The position numbers were made by a program, and so were the translations under genes. A stretch of 37,497 nucleotides of DNA from an uncultured bacterium. GTDB taxonomy: Bacteria; Spirochaetota; Spirochaetia; Sphaerochaetales; Sphaerochaetaceae. Within the stretch, counting starts at the first letter, position 1. Each line of letters opens with the position of its first letter. The stretch is taken from the NCBI GenBank assembly GCA_905215015.1, contig CAJMOS010000012.1:1-37497 (forward strand), in the 5' to 3' direction. The notes beneath the pieces were generated by a model. It made no database searches, was not told where the DNA came from, and saw nothing but the letters and a program-made list of their open reading frames with translations. This document shows, in pieces, positions 1 to 7,743 of the stretch.

Positions 1-353
1 CCAAAGTCCCTGCGGCCATAGCCGCGGTCATCACGGTCGCCATAGCTTCTGCGGCCATAGCCACGATCGTCACGGTCGCCAAAGTCCCTCCGGCCATAGC
101 CGCGATCGTCGCGGTCACCAAAGTCCCTCCGGCCGTAGCCACGGTCGTCGCGGCCGCCAAAGTCCCTCCGGCCATAGCCGCGGTCGTCACGGTCGCCATA
201 GCTTCTGCGGCCATAGCCACGGTCGTCGCGGTCGCCAAAGTCCTTGCGGCCGTAGCCACGGTCGTCACGGTCGCCATAACTTCTGCGGCCATAGCCACGA
301 TCGTCACGGTCGCCAAAGTCCCTCCGGCCATTGCCACGGTCATCACGGTCACG
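1..353 (-). repeat. 39-bp in-frame tandem repeats encoding GDRDDRGYGRRDF units
   Basis: Nine consecutive 39-bp units are translated on the minus strand as 13-residue blocks of the form GDRDDRGYGRR(D/S)(F/Y), with small variations (N for Y, K for R, G for D). The array continues past the left edge. No unique spacers separate the units and the frame stays open, so this is a coding minisatellite and not a CRISPR array. The Arg/Gly/aromatic/Asp composition resembles RNA-binding low-complexity tails. Confidence 0.9.
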
Positions 354-2018
354 TCCACCACGACGGGCAGGACGATCCTCGTCATCCGCATCATCCTTCT
401 TGTCCGGGCGACCACCATAGGGACGCGGCTGGAAAGCACGGGCGGCGATTGACATCCGGTCATCCGCCTCGGGAGCGCTCTCCTCTTTGTCCTCTTCCTG
501 TTCGGCTTCATCGGCTTGGTCGGTGGCTGCATCCTCGTCGGACGATGCCTCAGCCTTCGGCTCTTCGCTCTCGCTCCAGTCCAAGGTCAACACGTCCTCG
601 TCGGCTTTCGCCTCTTCGGCCTTCGGTTGTTCGGCTGCCGGTTCCTCGGCCTTGGTTTCCTCTGCCGGGACTTCTTCAGCCTTCGGCTGCTCGACCGCCG
701 GTTCCTCAGCCTTGGGTTCCTCTGCCGGGACCTCTTCGGCCTTCGGCTGCTCGACCGCCGGTTCCTCGGCCTTGGTTTCCTCTGCCGGGACCTCTTCGGC
801 CTTCGGCTGCTCGACTACCGGTTCCTCAGCAGTCTTTTTGGTGCTCTTCCTGGTCCTCTTGGCCTTCGGAGCAGTCTCAGCAGCTTCCGCCTCGCTCTTG
901 ACCGCCTTTTTGGCTGTGCTCTTTCTGGTAGTCTTCTTGGCCGGCTTCTTCTCTTCTGCCGCCACTTCCATCACGACCTCTTCCTGATCTTTCACTTCTT
1001 CACTCATGATTTGTTCTTCCTGCAGGTTTTTCCCTGCTACAACGCCAAAGTCCGCAATATCCTCTGGGCGCGGACCAGCTTCTTTCATCTTGGTCAACAA
1101 CCAAGTCCTCGACGTGCCGGTTTTCTTTGTAAAGCCTGGGGCTGCGACATCCCTCGAGACCTCTTCGATTGCATACCCGTGCACCTTTCCCGCATCTAGG
1201 CGGAAATTTCCCAAATTATTGGAAAACACAATCCTTCCGCCCTGCACCAGGAGCCCATTAAGCAGCCAGAGCCACTTTGCGTGGTCTCTTTGGACATCAA
1301 AATCGCCGTCCATCTTATGGCTGTTCGAGAAGGTCGGGGGATCGAAGATAATCAGCTGATATTTCGACCCCTTCGCCAACTCCTGCTCCACAAACTTCAG
1401 GGCATCCATCTGCACGCAGGGGAACAGGTCTCCCTCAAAGCCATTTGCCTTGAGATTTTCCTTTGCCCACTGGGTGTATGGCCCTGACAAATCCACCGAA
1501 ACCACCCTCGCCGCCCCGCCGGCCGCAGCATAGACGGAAAAAGCTCCCGTGTAGCTGAACAAGTTCAGGACGGAAAGCCCCTGACAATTCTCGCGCACCC
1601 ATTCACGGGTGACCGCATGGTCAAGGAACAATCCGGTATCGATATGCCGCGTCAGATCCACGGTGAACGTCAAACCGTTCTCTTTCACCTGTGTCTTCAC
1701 CGATACATCGCTGAGCACCTCATGCTGTTCCCTTCCAATCCGCTTCTCGCGGTGGTAGAAAACCACATGGTCGCCCTGGACGTACAGCATTCGGCGGACG
1801 ATGTCGCAGCAAGTTTCCTTCATCGCCTCTTCCATCCCGTCCACGCTGTAATCGGTGATACGCGCATACTTGCCATAGAGATCCACGGTCACGGGAAATT
1901 GTTCGAGATTCCGGTCATAGACACGCATGCATTCCGTACCATATTGCAGCATCATACGGCGTTGCTTGAGCGCATTGGCCTTCAGGATCTTTCCAAAATC
2001 TTTCTCGTAAAATTCCAT
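1..2018 (-). CDS. rlmK: RlmK-like 23S rRNA methyltransferase fused in frame to a long repetitive disordered tail (3' end outside window)
   Basis: The frame opens at ATG 2018 and has no stop to the left edge, giving at least 672 residues. Residues about 1-315 match the C-terminal RlmK half of E. coli RlmKL, the SAM-dependent enzyme making m7G2069 in 23S rRNA. Visible motifs are TRHIDTGLFLDH, the SAM-binding segment LNLFSYTGAFSVYAAAGG, the catalytic-loop-like FDPPTFSNS, and FDVQRDH. The RlmL half (THUMP and m2G domain) is absent. After residue ~315 the frame continues through a Lys/Ala/Pro-rich histone-H1-like stretch, 20-residue PKAEEVPAEE-type repeats, a Glu/Asp-rich segment, and nine 13-residue GDRDDRGYGRRDF-type repeats. 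An in-frame ATG at 1007 has a fair Shine-Dalgarno (AGGAAG), so the tail might also be made separately. Methyltransferase identity is secure; the role of the tail is unknown, with RNA binding or condensation only suggested by its RG/YG composition. Confidence 0.85.
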   Translation of the reverse strand, partial: MEFYEKDFGKILKANALKQRRMMLQYGTECMRVYDRNLEQFPVTVDLYGKYARITDYSVDGMEEAMKETCCDIVRRMLYVQGDHVVFYHREKRIGREQHEVLSDVSVKTQVKENGLTFTVDLTRHIDTGLFLDHAVTREWVRENCQGLSVLNLFSYTGAFSVYAAAGGAARVVSVDLSGPYTQWAKENLKANGFEGDLFPCVQMDALKFVEQELAKGSKYQLIIFDPPTFSNSHKMDGDFDVQRDHAKWLWLLNGLLVQGGRIVFSNNLGNFRLDAGKVHGYAIEEVSRDVAAPGFTKKTGTSRTWLLTKMKEAGPRPEDIADFGVVAGKNLQEEQIMSEEVKDQEEVVMEVAAEEKKPAKKTTRKSTAKKAVKSEAEAAETAPKAKRTRKSTKKTAEEPVVEQPKAEEVPAEETKAEEPAVEQPKAEEVPAEEPKAEEPAVEQPKAEEVPAEETKAEEPAAEQPKAEEAKADEDVLTLDWSESEEPKAEASSDEDAATDQADEAEQEEDKEESAPEADDRMSIAARAFQPRPYGGRPDKKDDADDEDRPARRGGRDRDDRGNGRRDFGDRDDRGYGRRSYGDRDDRGYGRKDFGDRDDRGYGRRSYGDRDDRGYGRRDFGGRDDRGYGRRDFGDRDDRGYGRRDFGDRDDRGYGRRSYGDRDDRGYGRRDF
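611..830 (-). repeat. 60-bp in-frame tandem repeats (20-residue Pro/Lys/Ala/Glu units)
   Basis: About 3.7 copies of an almost perfect 60-bp unit occur in the same reading frame as the methyltransferase tail. They encode PKAEEVPAEE(T/P)KAEEPAVEQ-like blocks. The last copy diverges into a Lys-rich stretch near 830. The repeat is likely to form a charged extended linker and to vary in copy number between strains. Confidence 0.9.
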
Positions 2019-2099
2019 GGGATTCTCGTTCTGGTAGGTTCTTTTGCTCAGCTATTCTATATGGTAGACTAAAAAAATACTAGTGGGGGATACAGAGGT

Positions 2100-2582
2100 A
2101 TGGAAGCAGAAACCCTGGCTTTTCTGAAAGACATCGAAACCCGGCGTGGTGCGCCGATCACATGGCGCACGTTCTGTACCTGGTACGGAACCAGCAGGCA
2201 CGAGGGACTTGAGCGGATATGGGGCGTATTCCTCTACCGGGTGGGAGATACCTTCTACCTCGAGGATTTCGAGCACCAGAACACCTTCCTCGGTTTCCCC
2301 GTCAGGAAAAGGAAGACCGACAAACCTTACATGCGGTACGAGGAATCCTTCCGCCGGGACGAAGTACGGGACACCATGCAAATCTCAAAAAGGAAAGCTG
2401 AGAAAATCGTCCAAGGACACCTTGACCCCAGACATGTGAAACCAATCAGAGGTCTCGCGAACCTGTTCGCCGAACATATCGAGATGGTCACATTAACCGA
2501 TGGTTCAGTGCTTTTATTCTCGCTGATGGACCGAAAGACCTTTTTGGCTGAGTTGGAAAAACAACCGCACAATTATTCGTAA
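2100..2582 (+). CDS. Unrecognised 160-residue cytosolic protein
   Basis: I do not recognise this protein. It has no signal peptide or membrane segment and is rich in charged and aromatic residues. It reads like a compact alpha/beta domain: aromatic strands such as GVFLYRVGDTFYLEDF near residues 41-56, then basic KRKAEKIVQ near 97-105, then TDGSVLLFSL near 135-144. The start ATG at 2100 is preceded by GGGGGA at 2083-2088 and AGAGG just upstream. It is divergent from the rlmK-like gene (81-bp gap, which must hold both promoters) and lies 41 bp before the lactate dehydrogenase on the same strand, so the two may be co-transcribed. It could be a lineage-specific spirochaetal protein. Confidence 0.7.
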   Translation: MEAETLAFLKDIETRRGAPITWRTFCTWYGTSRHEGLERIWGVFLYRVGDTFYLEDFEHQNTFLGFPVRKRKTDKPYMRYEESFRRDEVRDTMQISKRKAEKIVQGHLDPRHVKPIRGLANLFAEHIEMVTLTDGSVLLFSLMDRKTFLAELEKQPHNYS

Positions 2583-2623
2583 ATTCATATCATTTGGATA
2601 GAACAGAAGAAGGAGATATCCAA

Positions 2624-3601
2624 ATGGTACACGCACGCTGTTTTGACGCAAAATCCTATGACCGCAAGGCCTTCGCTCCGTACGAAAGACTGGTCGCGAT
2701 TGACTATACTCCGGAACAGTTGACCAAGGAGACCGCCTATCTCGCCAATGGCTATGAGGTTGTCATCGTCTTCGTCAACGACACGCTGGACAGGCAGGTC
2801 ATCGACACCCTCTATCGGGGAGGAACCCGCATGATCGCCCTGCGCTCCGCAGGCTACAACAACGTCGACCTGAAGGCATGCGAAGGCCGTATCGCCGTGG
2901 CCCGAGTTCCAGCATACTCTCCTCATGCGATTGCGGAACACGCCCTAGCCCTGACCATGGCTTTGAACCGACATCTGCGCGAAGCCTTCGACCGTACACG
3001 TCAGGGAAACTTCTCGCTGGAGGGACTAGAAGGTTTCGACCTTTGGGGAAAGACAGCAGGTGTCGTCGGAACGGGCAGGATAGGCCGAGCCTTCATCCAA
3101 ATCTGCCAAGGACTGGGTATGAAAGTTCTCGCTTTCGACCCCTTCCCGGGGAAAATGGAAGGAGTGACTGTTACCGACCTGGACACCGTGCTAAGGACGA
3201 GCGACGTGGTCAGCCTGCACTGCCCCCTGACGACTGAAAACTATCACCTGATCGGCAAAGAGCAACTTGAAGAGATGAGGCAAGGAGCGCTGCTGATCAA
3301 TACCAGCCGCGGAGGTCTGGTGGACAGCGAAGCCCTGCTCGCCAGTCTTAGAGACGGACATCTCGGTGGAGCCGCACTTGACGTCTATGAGAACGAGGCG
3401 GGAATCTTCTTCAACGACAACAGCGCACAAGGAATCAACGATGAAACGCTCAAGGCCTTGATCGCCCTGCCCAACGTGCTGGTCACCGGCCATCAGGCGT
3501 TCCTGACGGAAGACGCCCTTGAGGCAATCGCCCACACCACCGTGGAAAACATCCTTGGCTGGGAAAGGCAACTGCCGTCCCAGAACCTGCTTACGGCATG
3601 A
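2624..3601 (+). CDS. ldhA: D-lactate dehydrogenase (D-2-hydroxyacid dehydrogenase family)
   Basis: This 325-residue enzyme should reduce pyruvate to D-lactate with NADH, recycling NAD+ in fermentation. The Rossmann motif GTGRIG is at 149-154, followed by an acidic NAD-selecting residue in FDPFP (D172). The catalytic triad of the family is present: Arg in NTSRGGLVD (229), Glu in DVYENEAG (258) and His in TGHQAF (290). The segment IALRSAGYNNVD near 71-82 is characteristic of the D-LDH branch. I place the start at ATG 2624 because AAGGAG lies nine bases upstream; the upstream in-frame ATG at 2594 has no ribosome site. The length fits the family (about 330 residues). Other 2-hydroxyacid dehydrogenases are less likely. 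Confidence 0.9.
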   Translation: MVHARCFDAKSYDRKAFAPYERLVAIDYTPEQLTKETAYLANGYEVVIVFVNDTLDRQVIDTLYRGGTRMIALRSAGYNNVDLKACEGRIAVARVPAYSPHAIAEHALALTMALNRHLREAFDRTRQGNFSLEGLEGFDLWGKTAGVVGTGRIGRAFIQICQGLGMKVLAFDPFPGKMEGVTVTDLDTVLRTSDVVSLHCPLTTENYHLIGKEQLEEMRQGALLINTSRGGLVDSEALLASLRDGHLGGAALDVYENEAGIFFNDNSAQGINDETLKALIALPNVLVTGHQAFLTEDALEAIAHTTVENILGWERQLPSQNLLTA

Positions 3602-3815
3602 ATCCAAACCGTCATTCCTCCGGCCCTCTACAGATGTTTGCAGGAAGAAGCGGAGACACAAGGGATGACGGGGTATGAAAAAGGGAATGAAGTCTCAAAC
3701 TTGCAAGCAACCACACTAGCAAGGAGTCAACATTCCCGTGAGCAGAAGGGAAACCGGACACGCCATGACTGCGGGCACCAACAAGCTGATTTGAACCCAA
3801 ATTTTGTCTTGAAGA
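3602..3815. other. Intergenic stretch with no recognised gene
   Basis: This lies between the lactate dehydrogenase stop and the tRNA-Asn terminator. Short open frames exist on both strands, but none has a ribosome site plus a protein-like composition. I see no clear plus-strand hairpin with a T run that would terminate the dehydrogenase transcript. Confidence 0.4.
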
Positions 3816-3816
3816 A

Positions 3817-3849
3817 CAAAAAACCGTCCCGAATGAACTTCGAGACGGT
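3817..3849 (-). terminator. Rho-independent terminator of tRNA-Asn
   Basis: Read on the minus strand, a 10-bp stem (ACCGTCTCGA with TCGGGACGGT, one G-U pair) with a 7-nt loop is followed directly by a run of six T. It starts about 10 nt after the tRNA 3' end, so it most probably ends that transcript. Confidence 0.85.
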
Positions 3850-3858
3850 CATTTGCTA

Positions 3859-3931
<73 letters not shown>

Positions 3932-3984
3932 ATGAACATATAGGAATCTACAGTTTTCATCGGGATCTGTCAATACGAATGAAG

Positions 3985-4017
3985 AAAAAATCGGGGAGGG
4001 TTGCTCGCCCTCCCCGA
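3985..4017 (-). terminator. Rho-independent terminator of the 5'-nucleotidase gene
   Basis: A perfect 10-bp GC-rich stem (TCGGGGAGGG with CCCTCCCCGA) and a 7-nt loop are followed by six T on the minus strand. It lies 17 nt after the stop codon of the nucleotidase lipoprotein. Confidence 0.9.
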
Positions 4018-4034
4018 CCCATACGGGAAACAGC

Positions 4035-6695
4035 TTATTTCACCGGATAGTTCTCAGCCAAGTATTCCATGAACACGTCGCTGAGCATCTTTCCTCTGCT
4101 GACCACGTTGCCGAACATGGTGTAGCCGTCGCCACCCGCAGCCATGAAATCGTTGGTCGCGACTTTGTAGGTTGCGTCTTTGTCGATCAGCTGACCGTTG
4201 AGCAGAACCCGCTTGATCCTGTTGCCAGGCTTGGCGTACTTGCTGTAGACGACCTGCAGGTCGGTCTGCGCATAACTACCGGCGGTCTCGGGAAGCTTCG
4301 AATAGCCGTGCTCGAGCGCGGCGTAGACATCGCTACCCTTGATCTCGCAGACGTAGACGACGTTGGTGAACGGAAGGACGTTCATGACATCGCCTCTCGT
4401 GACCTTGCCGGACTTCAGGGAGGCACGGATGCCGCCACCGTTGGTGATCGTGAAGTCAGCACCACTGTCCTTGGTAATCGCATCGACAATCATCTTGGAG
4501 AGGTTGGTCTTGCGGGTACGGACATGGGCGCGCTCGCCGTCGAGATCCTCGGGAATCACCGCGATGACCTTGTTCAGCTGGACGTTCAGGTCCTTGTTGA
4601 TCGACTCGATCGTCGCAGTAATCTGCGGATCGTCAGGAACACTGGTGACGCCGAACTGCTTGGCAAGGTCGCTCTTCTCCGGCTCAAGGACGTCGCTGGC
4701 CTGAATCAGCATGGCGGTCTTGCTGACAGCCTTGCCGTCCTGTACCAGAATGTCGACGACACCAACGTTCTTCAGATACTCGCCGGTGGAGACAATCAGG
4801 GTGTCGCCAACCTGCTCGCCGCTCTTCAGGACCGTGTGGCTGTGACCATCGACGAACAAGTCGATACCCTTGACCTTCTCGGCGATCTGGTCACTGGTGA
4901 TTCCGCTGGGGCCAGTCGGGTCGAGGCCGATATGGCCGTCAACGATGATGAAGTCGGCATACTTCTTGACCAGGTCGACCATCTTCTGGACAGTGCCGTA
5001 GAAATCATCCTGGGAGAAGTCGACGCCCTCGGTGTTCTTCGGATTGCTGGTGACCAGCGTATCCGGGGTGCACAGGCCGATGACACCAACCTTGAAACCG
5101 TTGAAATCATACAGCTGGTAGGGCTGGAACAGCAGCTTGCCATCCTTCTTGACGTTGGCGCTCAGAACGCGCAGCGTACCACCGTTGGTCGCGGCGATAC
5201 CGGCCATCTCGACCAAGTGGTCGGTGCCGTAGTTGAAGTCATGGTTGCCCGGAGCGATGGCATCATAGCCCAGCTCCTCGAGCAAGGCGTCAACCGTCTC
5301 GCCCTGGAACAGGTTGGCGAAGTTGGTGCCATGGGTGGTGTCGCCGGCATCCAGGACCAGCATGTTGTCGGTGATGGAGCGGCCGGCGTTCAGCAGGGTG
5401 CCAAGCTTGGCATAACCCATGCCGCCATCCTGCGGCACCACGCGAGCATGCACGTCGTTGGTGTGCACGACAATCAGGTCGAAGGTCTTGTCGCCCTTGG
5501 TGTTCTTCTCGATCAGCTGGACACCATACGGATAGGGCAGCAGACCGGCGACCGTCTGGTCATCAGGAACCGCGGCGTTCGGATCATATCCGGCACCGGC
5601 GATGATGGAAGCATACTGCTGCACCAACGCGCTGTCGGCAGGATCGGTGATGGCATCGGCAGGAACGCTCATCGGATAGGTGGCGACCACCTTGCCATCC
5701 TTGACGTGCAGCTGCACGACACCGATGCTCATGAGGTCGGCATCAGCATGGACGATCTCGGTATCACCGACAATCTTTGCGGAAACGGTGTCTCCGGAAT
5801 CGACGATCAGGTCGATACCCTTCAGGTTTTCAGCCAGGAACTGGCTGGAAAGGTCTCCTGTATCCGGAGCATCAGTCAGGACAATGATGTAGTCGACCAG
5901 CTTGTCGGCGATATCCAGAGCCGCCTGGGCGTTGGCGACAATCACGTCACTGGTGAACGATACCCCATCCACATCCTTCGGCATGGTCAGTCCGACAACC
6001 GCGACCTTGAAGCCGTTGAAATCATATACCTGATAAGGGGTTTCCAGCAGATAGCCATTGGCATCCAGAGCGTTCGCGCTCAGGGCGACAGCCTTCTCGG
6101 TGCCTTCGATACCCGTAGCAAGCTGAATCGTCTGAGGAGTGTACGCGTCGTAACCGGCAGCATCCAGTGCCTTGGCGACCTGCAGGGCGTCGGCTTCCGT
6201 CACACCCATGTTGCCAGCATTCAGCACCAGGTAGTTGTCGGTAATCTGCTTGCCGATATTCGCGAGGGTCGCGAACTGCCCCAGGGACAGACCGCCGGCC
6301 TCACCCTGGAAATTGCCGTTGATGTCGTTGGTATGCACGACGAAGAGGTCGAACTCCTTGTCGCCCTGGGTATTACGGACGATGGTGTTCACGCCATACG
6401 GATAGTCACTCGTCGGCTTCTCGGGCTCCTGAGCCACAGGGGCGGGAGCTGCTTTCGGGGTTTCCACAGGCGCAGGAACTTCAGCCTTCGCAGGTGCCGG
6501 AGCCTCTTCCTTTACCGGAGCTGGCGCAGGTGCAGGTGCGGGAACCTCAGCTGGCTTTTCTGGAGCAGGGGCTACCGCCGGTGCCGCCGGAATTGGCTCA
6601 GCTGCCTTTTTTGCTGTCGTCTGGCATCCGACCAGCGACACGATCAGCAGTGCGGCAAGGGCCGCTCTCGCGATCGATTTCGAAAGACGTTTCAC
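4035..6695 (-). CDS. 5'-nucleotidase/UshA-family lipoprotein with a duplicated, apparently inactive N-terminal metallophosphatase domain
   Basis: This surface or periplasmic nucleotide (or sugar-nucleotide) phosphohydrolase has 886 residues. I choose the GTG at 6695: GAGGAGGA sits just before it and forms part of the upstream ATG (6710) reading. The start yields a lipoprotein signal ending VSLVGC (Cys24). A Pro/Ala/Glu linker (about 30-95) follows. The first metallophosphatase-like domain (about 98-345) has HTNDIN, NAGN and no NHD or GHSHT motif. The second copy (about 388-690) is intact: HTNDVH, DAGDTTHGT, GNHDFNYG, DGHIGLD and DGHSHT. The C-terminal 5'-nucleotidase domain includes TNGGGIRASL, VLPFTN and AGGDGYTMFG. 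The two halves share the PYPYGV...NT.GDK.FDL lead-in, showing internal duplication. Probably monocistronic. The exact substrate is not determinable. Confidence 0.9.
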   Translation of the reverse strand: MKRLSKSIARAALAALLIVSLVGCQTTAKKAAEPIPAAPAVAPAPEKPAEVPAPAPAPAPVKEEAPAPAKAEVPAPVETPKAAPAPVAQEPEKPTSDYPYGVNTIVRNTQGDKEFDLFVVHTNDINGNFQGEAGGLSLGQFATLANIGKQITDNYLVLNAGNMGVTEADALQVAKALDAAGYDAYTPQTIQLATGIEGTEKAVALSANALDANGYLLETPYQVYDFNGFKVAVVGLTMPKDVDGVSFTSDVIVANAQAALDIADKLVDYIIVLTDAPDTGDLSSQFLAENLKGIDLIVDSGDTVSAKIVGDTEIVHADADLMSIGVVQLHVKDGKVVATYPMSVPADAITDPADSALVQQYASIIAGAGYDPNAAVPDDQTVAGLLPYPYGVQLIEKNTKGDKTFDLIVVHTNDVHARVVPQDGGMGYAKLGTLLNAGRSITDNMLVLDAGDTTHGTNFANLFQGETVDALLEELGYDAIAPGNHDFNYGTDHLVEMAGIAATNGGTLRVLSANVKKDGKLLFQPYQLYDFNGFKVGVIGLCTPDTLVTSNPKNTEGVDFSQDDFYGTVQKMVDLVKKYADFIIVDGHIGLDPTGPSGITSDQIAEKVKGIDLFVDGHSHTVLKSGEQVGDTLIVSTGEYLKNVGVVDILVQDGKAVSKTAMLIQASDVLEPEKSDLAKQFGVTSVPDDPQITATIESINKDLNVQLNKVIAVIPEDLDGERAHVRTRKTNLSKMIVDAITKDSGADFTITNGGGIRASLKSGKVTRGDVMNVLPFTNVVYVCEIKGSDVYAALEHGYSKLPETAGSYAQTDLQVVYSKYAKPGNRIKRVLLNGQLIDKDATYKVATNDFMAAGGDGYTMFGNVVSRGKMLSDVFMEYLAENYPVK

Positions 6696-6740
6696 GATAA
6701 TCCTCCTCATGATTGTCCTATTAAGCAGTATTCATCCCAA

Positions 6741-6749
6741 ACTATACCA
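6741..6749 (-). promoter_or_regulatory. Extended -10 promoter for the 5'-nucleotidase lipoprotein
   Basis: The minus strand reads TGGTATAGT, an extended -10 element (TGnTATAAT-like). The expected start is near 6734, about 39 nt before the chosen GTG. No good -35 hexamer is visible at the usual distance, as is common for extended -10 promoters. Confidence 0.5.
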
Positions 6750-6834
6750 CAGGAATTGAAAATTGCGTTACTAATTCATGAAAAAATTGCCTTTTCACGC
6801 TCTTTTTTTCGAGCCATGCCGCCATGCGGATACG

Positions 6835-6861
6835 AAAAAGGGCACCGCCTATGCGATGCCC
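6835..6861 (-). terminator. Rho-independent terminator of the 56-residue basic protein gene
   Basis: The minus strand forms a 9-bp stem (GGGCATCGC with GCGGTGCCC, one T-G pair) closed by a 4-nt loop and followed by five T. It begins about 28 nt after the small gene's stop. Confidence 0.85.
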
Positions 6862-6888
6862 CCTGTTTCGTCGGAAGACGAATGGTCA

Positions 6889-7059
6889 TTACATCAAGTC
6901 TTTCGGCTTGCGTGCGGTGTTGCCAGTCTTCTCGCAATACGCCTCATGGCGCAACTTGCCGTTCTCGAAGACGCTTCTCATCTTGATAGCTCCGCCCCAG
7001 CGGCTCAACAAGGTCTTGGTACCGGCACGACGTGCGTTTTTAGATACTGCTCCAGCCAT
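6889..7059 (-). CDS. Small basic protein, 56 residues, unrecognised
   Basis: The protein begins MAGAVSKNARRAGTKTLL and ends NTARKPKDLM, with 13 Lys/Arg against 4 Asp/Glu (net about +9), one Trp, one Cys and no membrane segment. It has every sign of a real, well-expressed gene: a strong extended -10 promoter, GGAGG 11 nt before the ATG, and its own terminator. Size and charge suggest a ribosome- or nucleic-acid-associated protein. It does not match the bL28, bL32, bL33, bL34, bS21 or bTHX sequences I remember, so I leave the function open. Confidence 0.8.
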   Translation of the reverse strand: MAGAVSKNARRAGTKTLLSRWGGAIKMRSVFENGKLRHEAYCEKTGNTARKPKDLM

Positions 7060-7103
7060 ATCATTATCCTCCAGAAAGGGAATATCCCGAAATGTGCGTA
7101 TGT

Positions 7104-7133
7104 ACTATAGCAAAGAGCCCGAGGTAAAGTCAA
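7104..7133 (-). promoter_or_regulatory. Sigma-70 promoter for the 56-residue basic protein gene
   Basis: On the minus strand TTGACT (7133-7128) is separated by 18 nt from TATAGT (7109-7104), which carries an upstream TGC giving an extended -10. The -35 overlaps the stop codon of the upstream histidine-phosphatase gene. The leader would be about 40 nt and contains GGAGG. Confidence 0.75.
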
Positions 7134-7735
7134 ATCCCAATGGCACTTCTTTCCCCAAAAGGCTCGCTCTCCGGCACCGGATGACGTTCCGCCTGCTCCA
7201 TATCATAGCAAACCAAGCCACAGTTGGGCATCAGGCTCGACTTGAACTGCCCGACCGTATAGGAATGAAAATAGGTGGCAATCACCCTTCCCAGCATGCC
7301 GTGAGTCACCAACAGCACATTTTCCACATACTTCTTCCGCATCTCGTCCAAAGCCGGATAGACCCGGCAGGCCGCGTCAACCAGCGACTCCCCGTCGGTA
7401 AAGCGAAAGAACGGCTCATCCTTGCGCTCCTGGTACGGCCGCTCACTGAAAAGAGATCCCTCGTCGCTACCGAAGCTCACCTCATGGAAACGGGAATCGA
7501 CGGTCACCGGCAGGGAAAGAACCTTGGCGACAATCTCCGCAGTCTGGCGCGCCCGTGTCAGGTTGGAGGAAACGATATGCCGGATCTGGTACCGGGACCT
7601 TTCCTCATACAATCTCCTTGCCAATGCATGCGCTTCCTCAACCCCCTCGGGGGCAAGAGGCACGTCGACGATGCCGCTGATGCGTCCCGTCTCATTGTTG
7701 ATGGTTTTGCCATGTCGGGTCACATACAACAACAT
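7130..7735 (-). CDS. Histidine phosphatase (phosphoglycerate-mutase-like) family protein
   Basis: A 201-residue branch-1 histidine phosphatase. It begins MLLYVTRHGKT, with the phospho-accepting His8 in the RHG motif. It then shows SSNLTRARQTAEI near 56-68, the acid FHEVSFGSDEG near 83-93 and the second catalytic His in LVTHGMLGR near 145. The family includes cofactor-dependent phosphoglycerate mutases and many small-metabolite phosphatases; the short length favours a phosphatase. The start at 7735 is set by GAGG six bases upstream and by the RHG motif normally lying near the N-terminus. It begins 8 nt after the stop of the ComB-like phosphatase, so the two are probably co-transcribed. Confidence 0.85.
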   Translation of the reverse strand: MLLYVTRHGKTINNETGRISGIVDVPLAPEGVEEAHALARRLYEERSRYQIRHIVSSNLTRARQTAEIVAKVLSLPVTVDSRFHEVSFGSDEGSLFSERPYQERKDEPFFRFTDGESLVDAACRVYPALDEMRKKYVENVLLVTHGMLGRVIATYFHSYTVGQFKSSLMPNCGLVCYDMEQAERHPVPESEPFGERSAIGI

Positions 7736-7743
7736 GGCACACC

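Noticed and set aside
1..353. CRISPR array, because of regular ~39-bp repeats
   Set aside because: There are no unique spacers, the repeats are contiguous and in frame with a coding sequence, and no cas gene is near.
449..1199. Three overlapping plus-strand frames rich in Ser/Ala, Arg/Pro or Leu/Phe
   Set aside because: They are alternative readings of the repetitive methyltransferase tail, whose minus-strand frame is continuous with a recognised enzyme.
4308..6986. 892-residue open frame on the plus strand opposite the nucleotidase gene
   Set aside because: It is an antisense frame kept open by the GC-rich codon pattern of the real gene. Its translation has no family motif and lacks a ribosome site.
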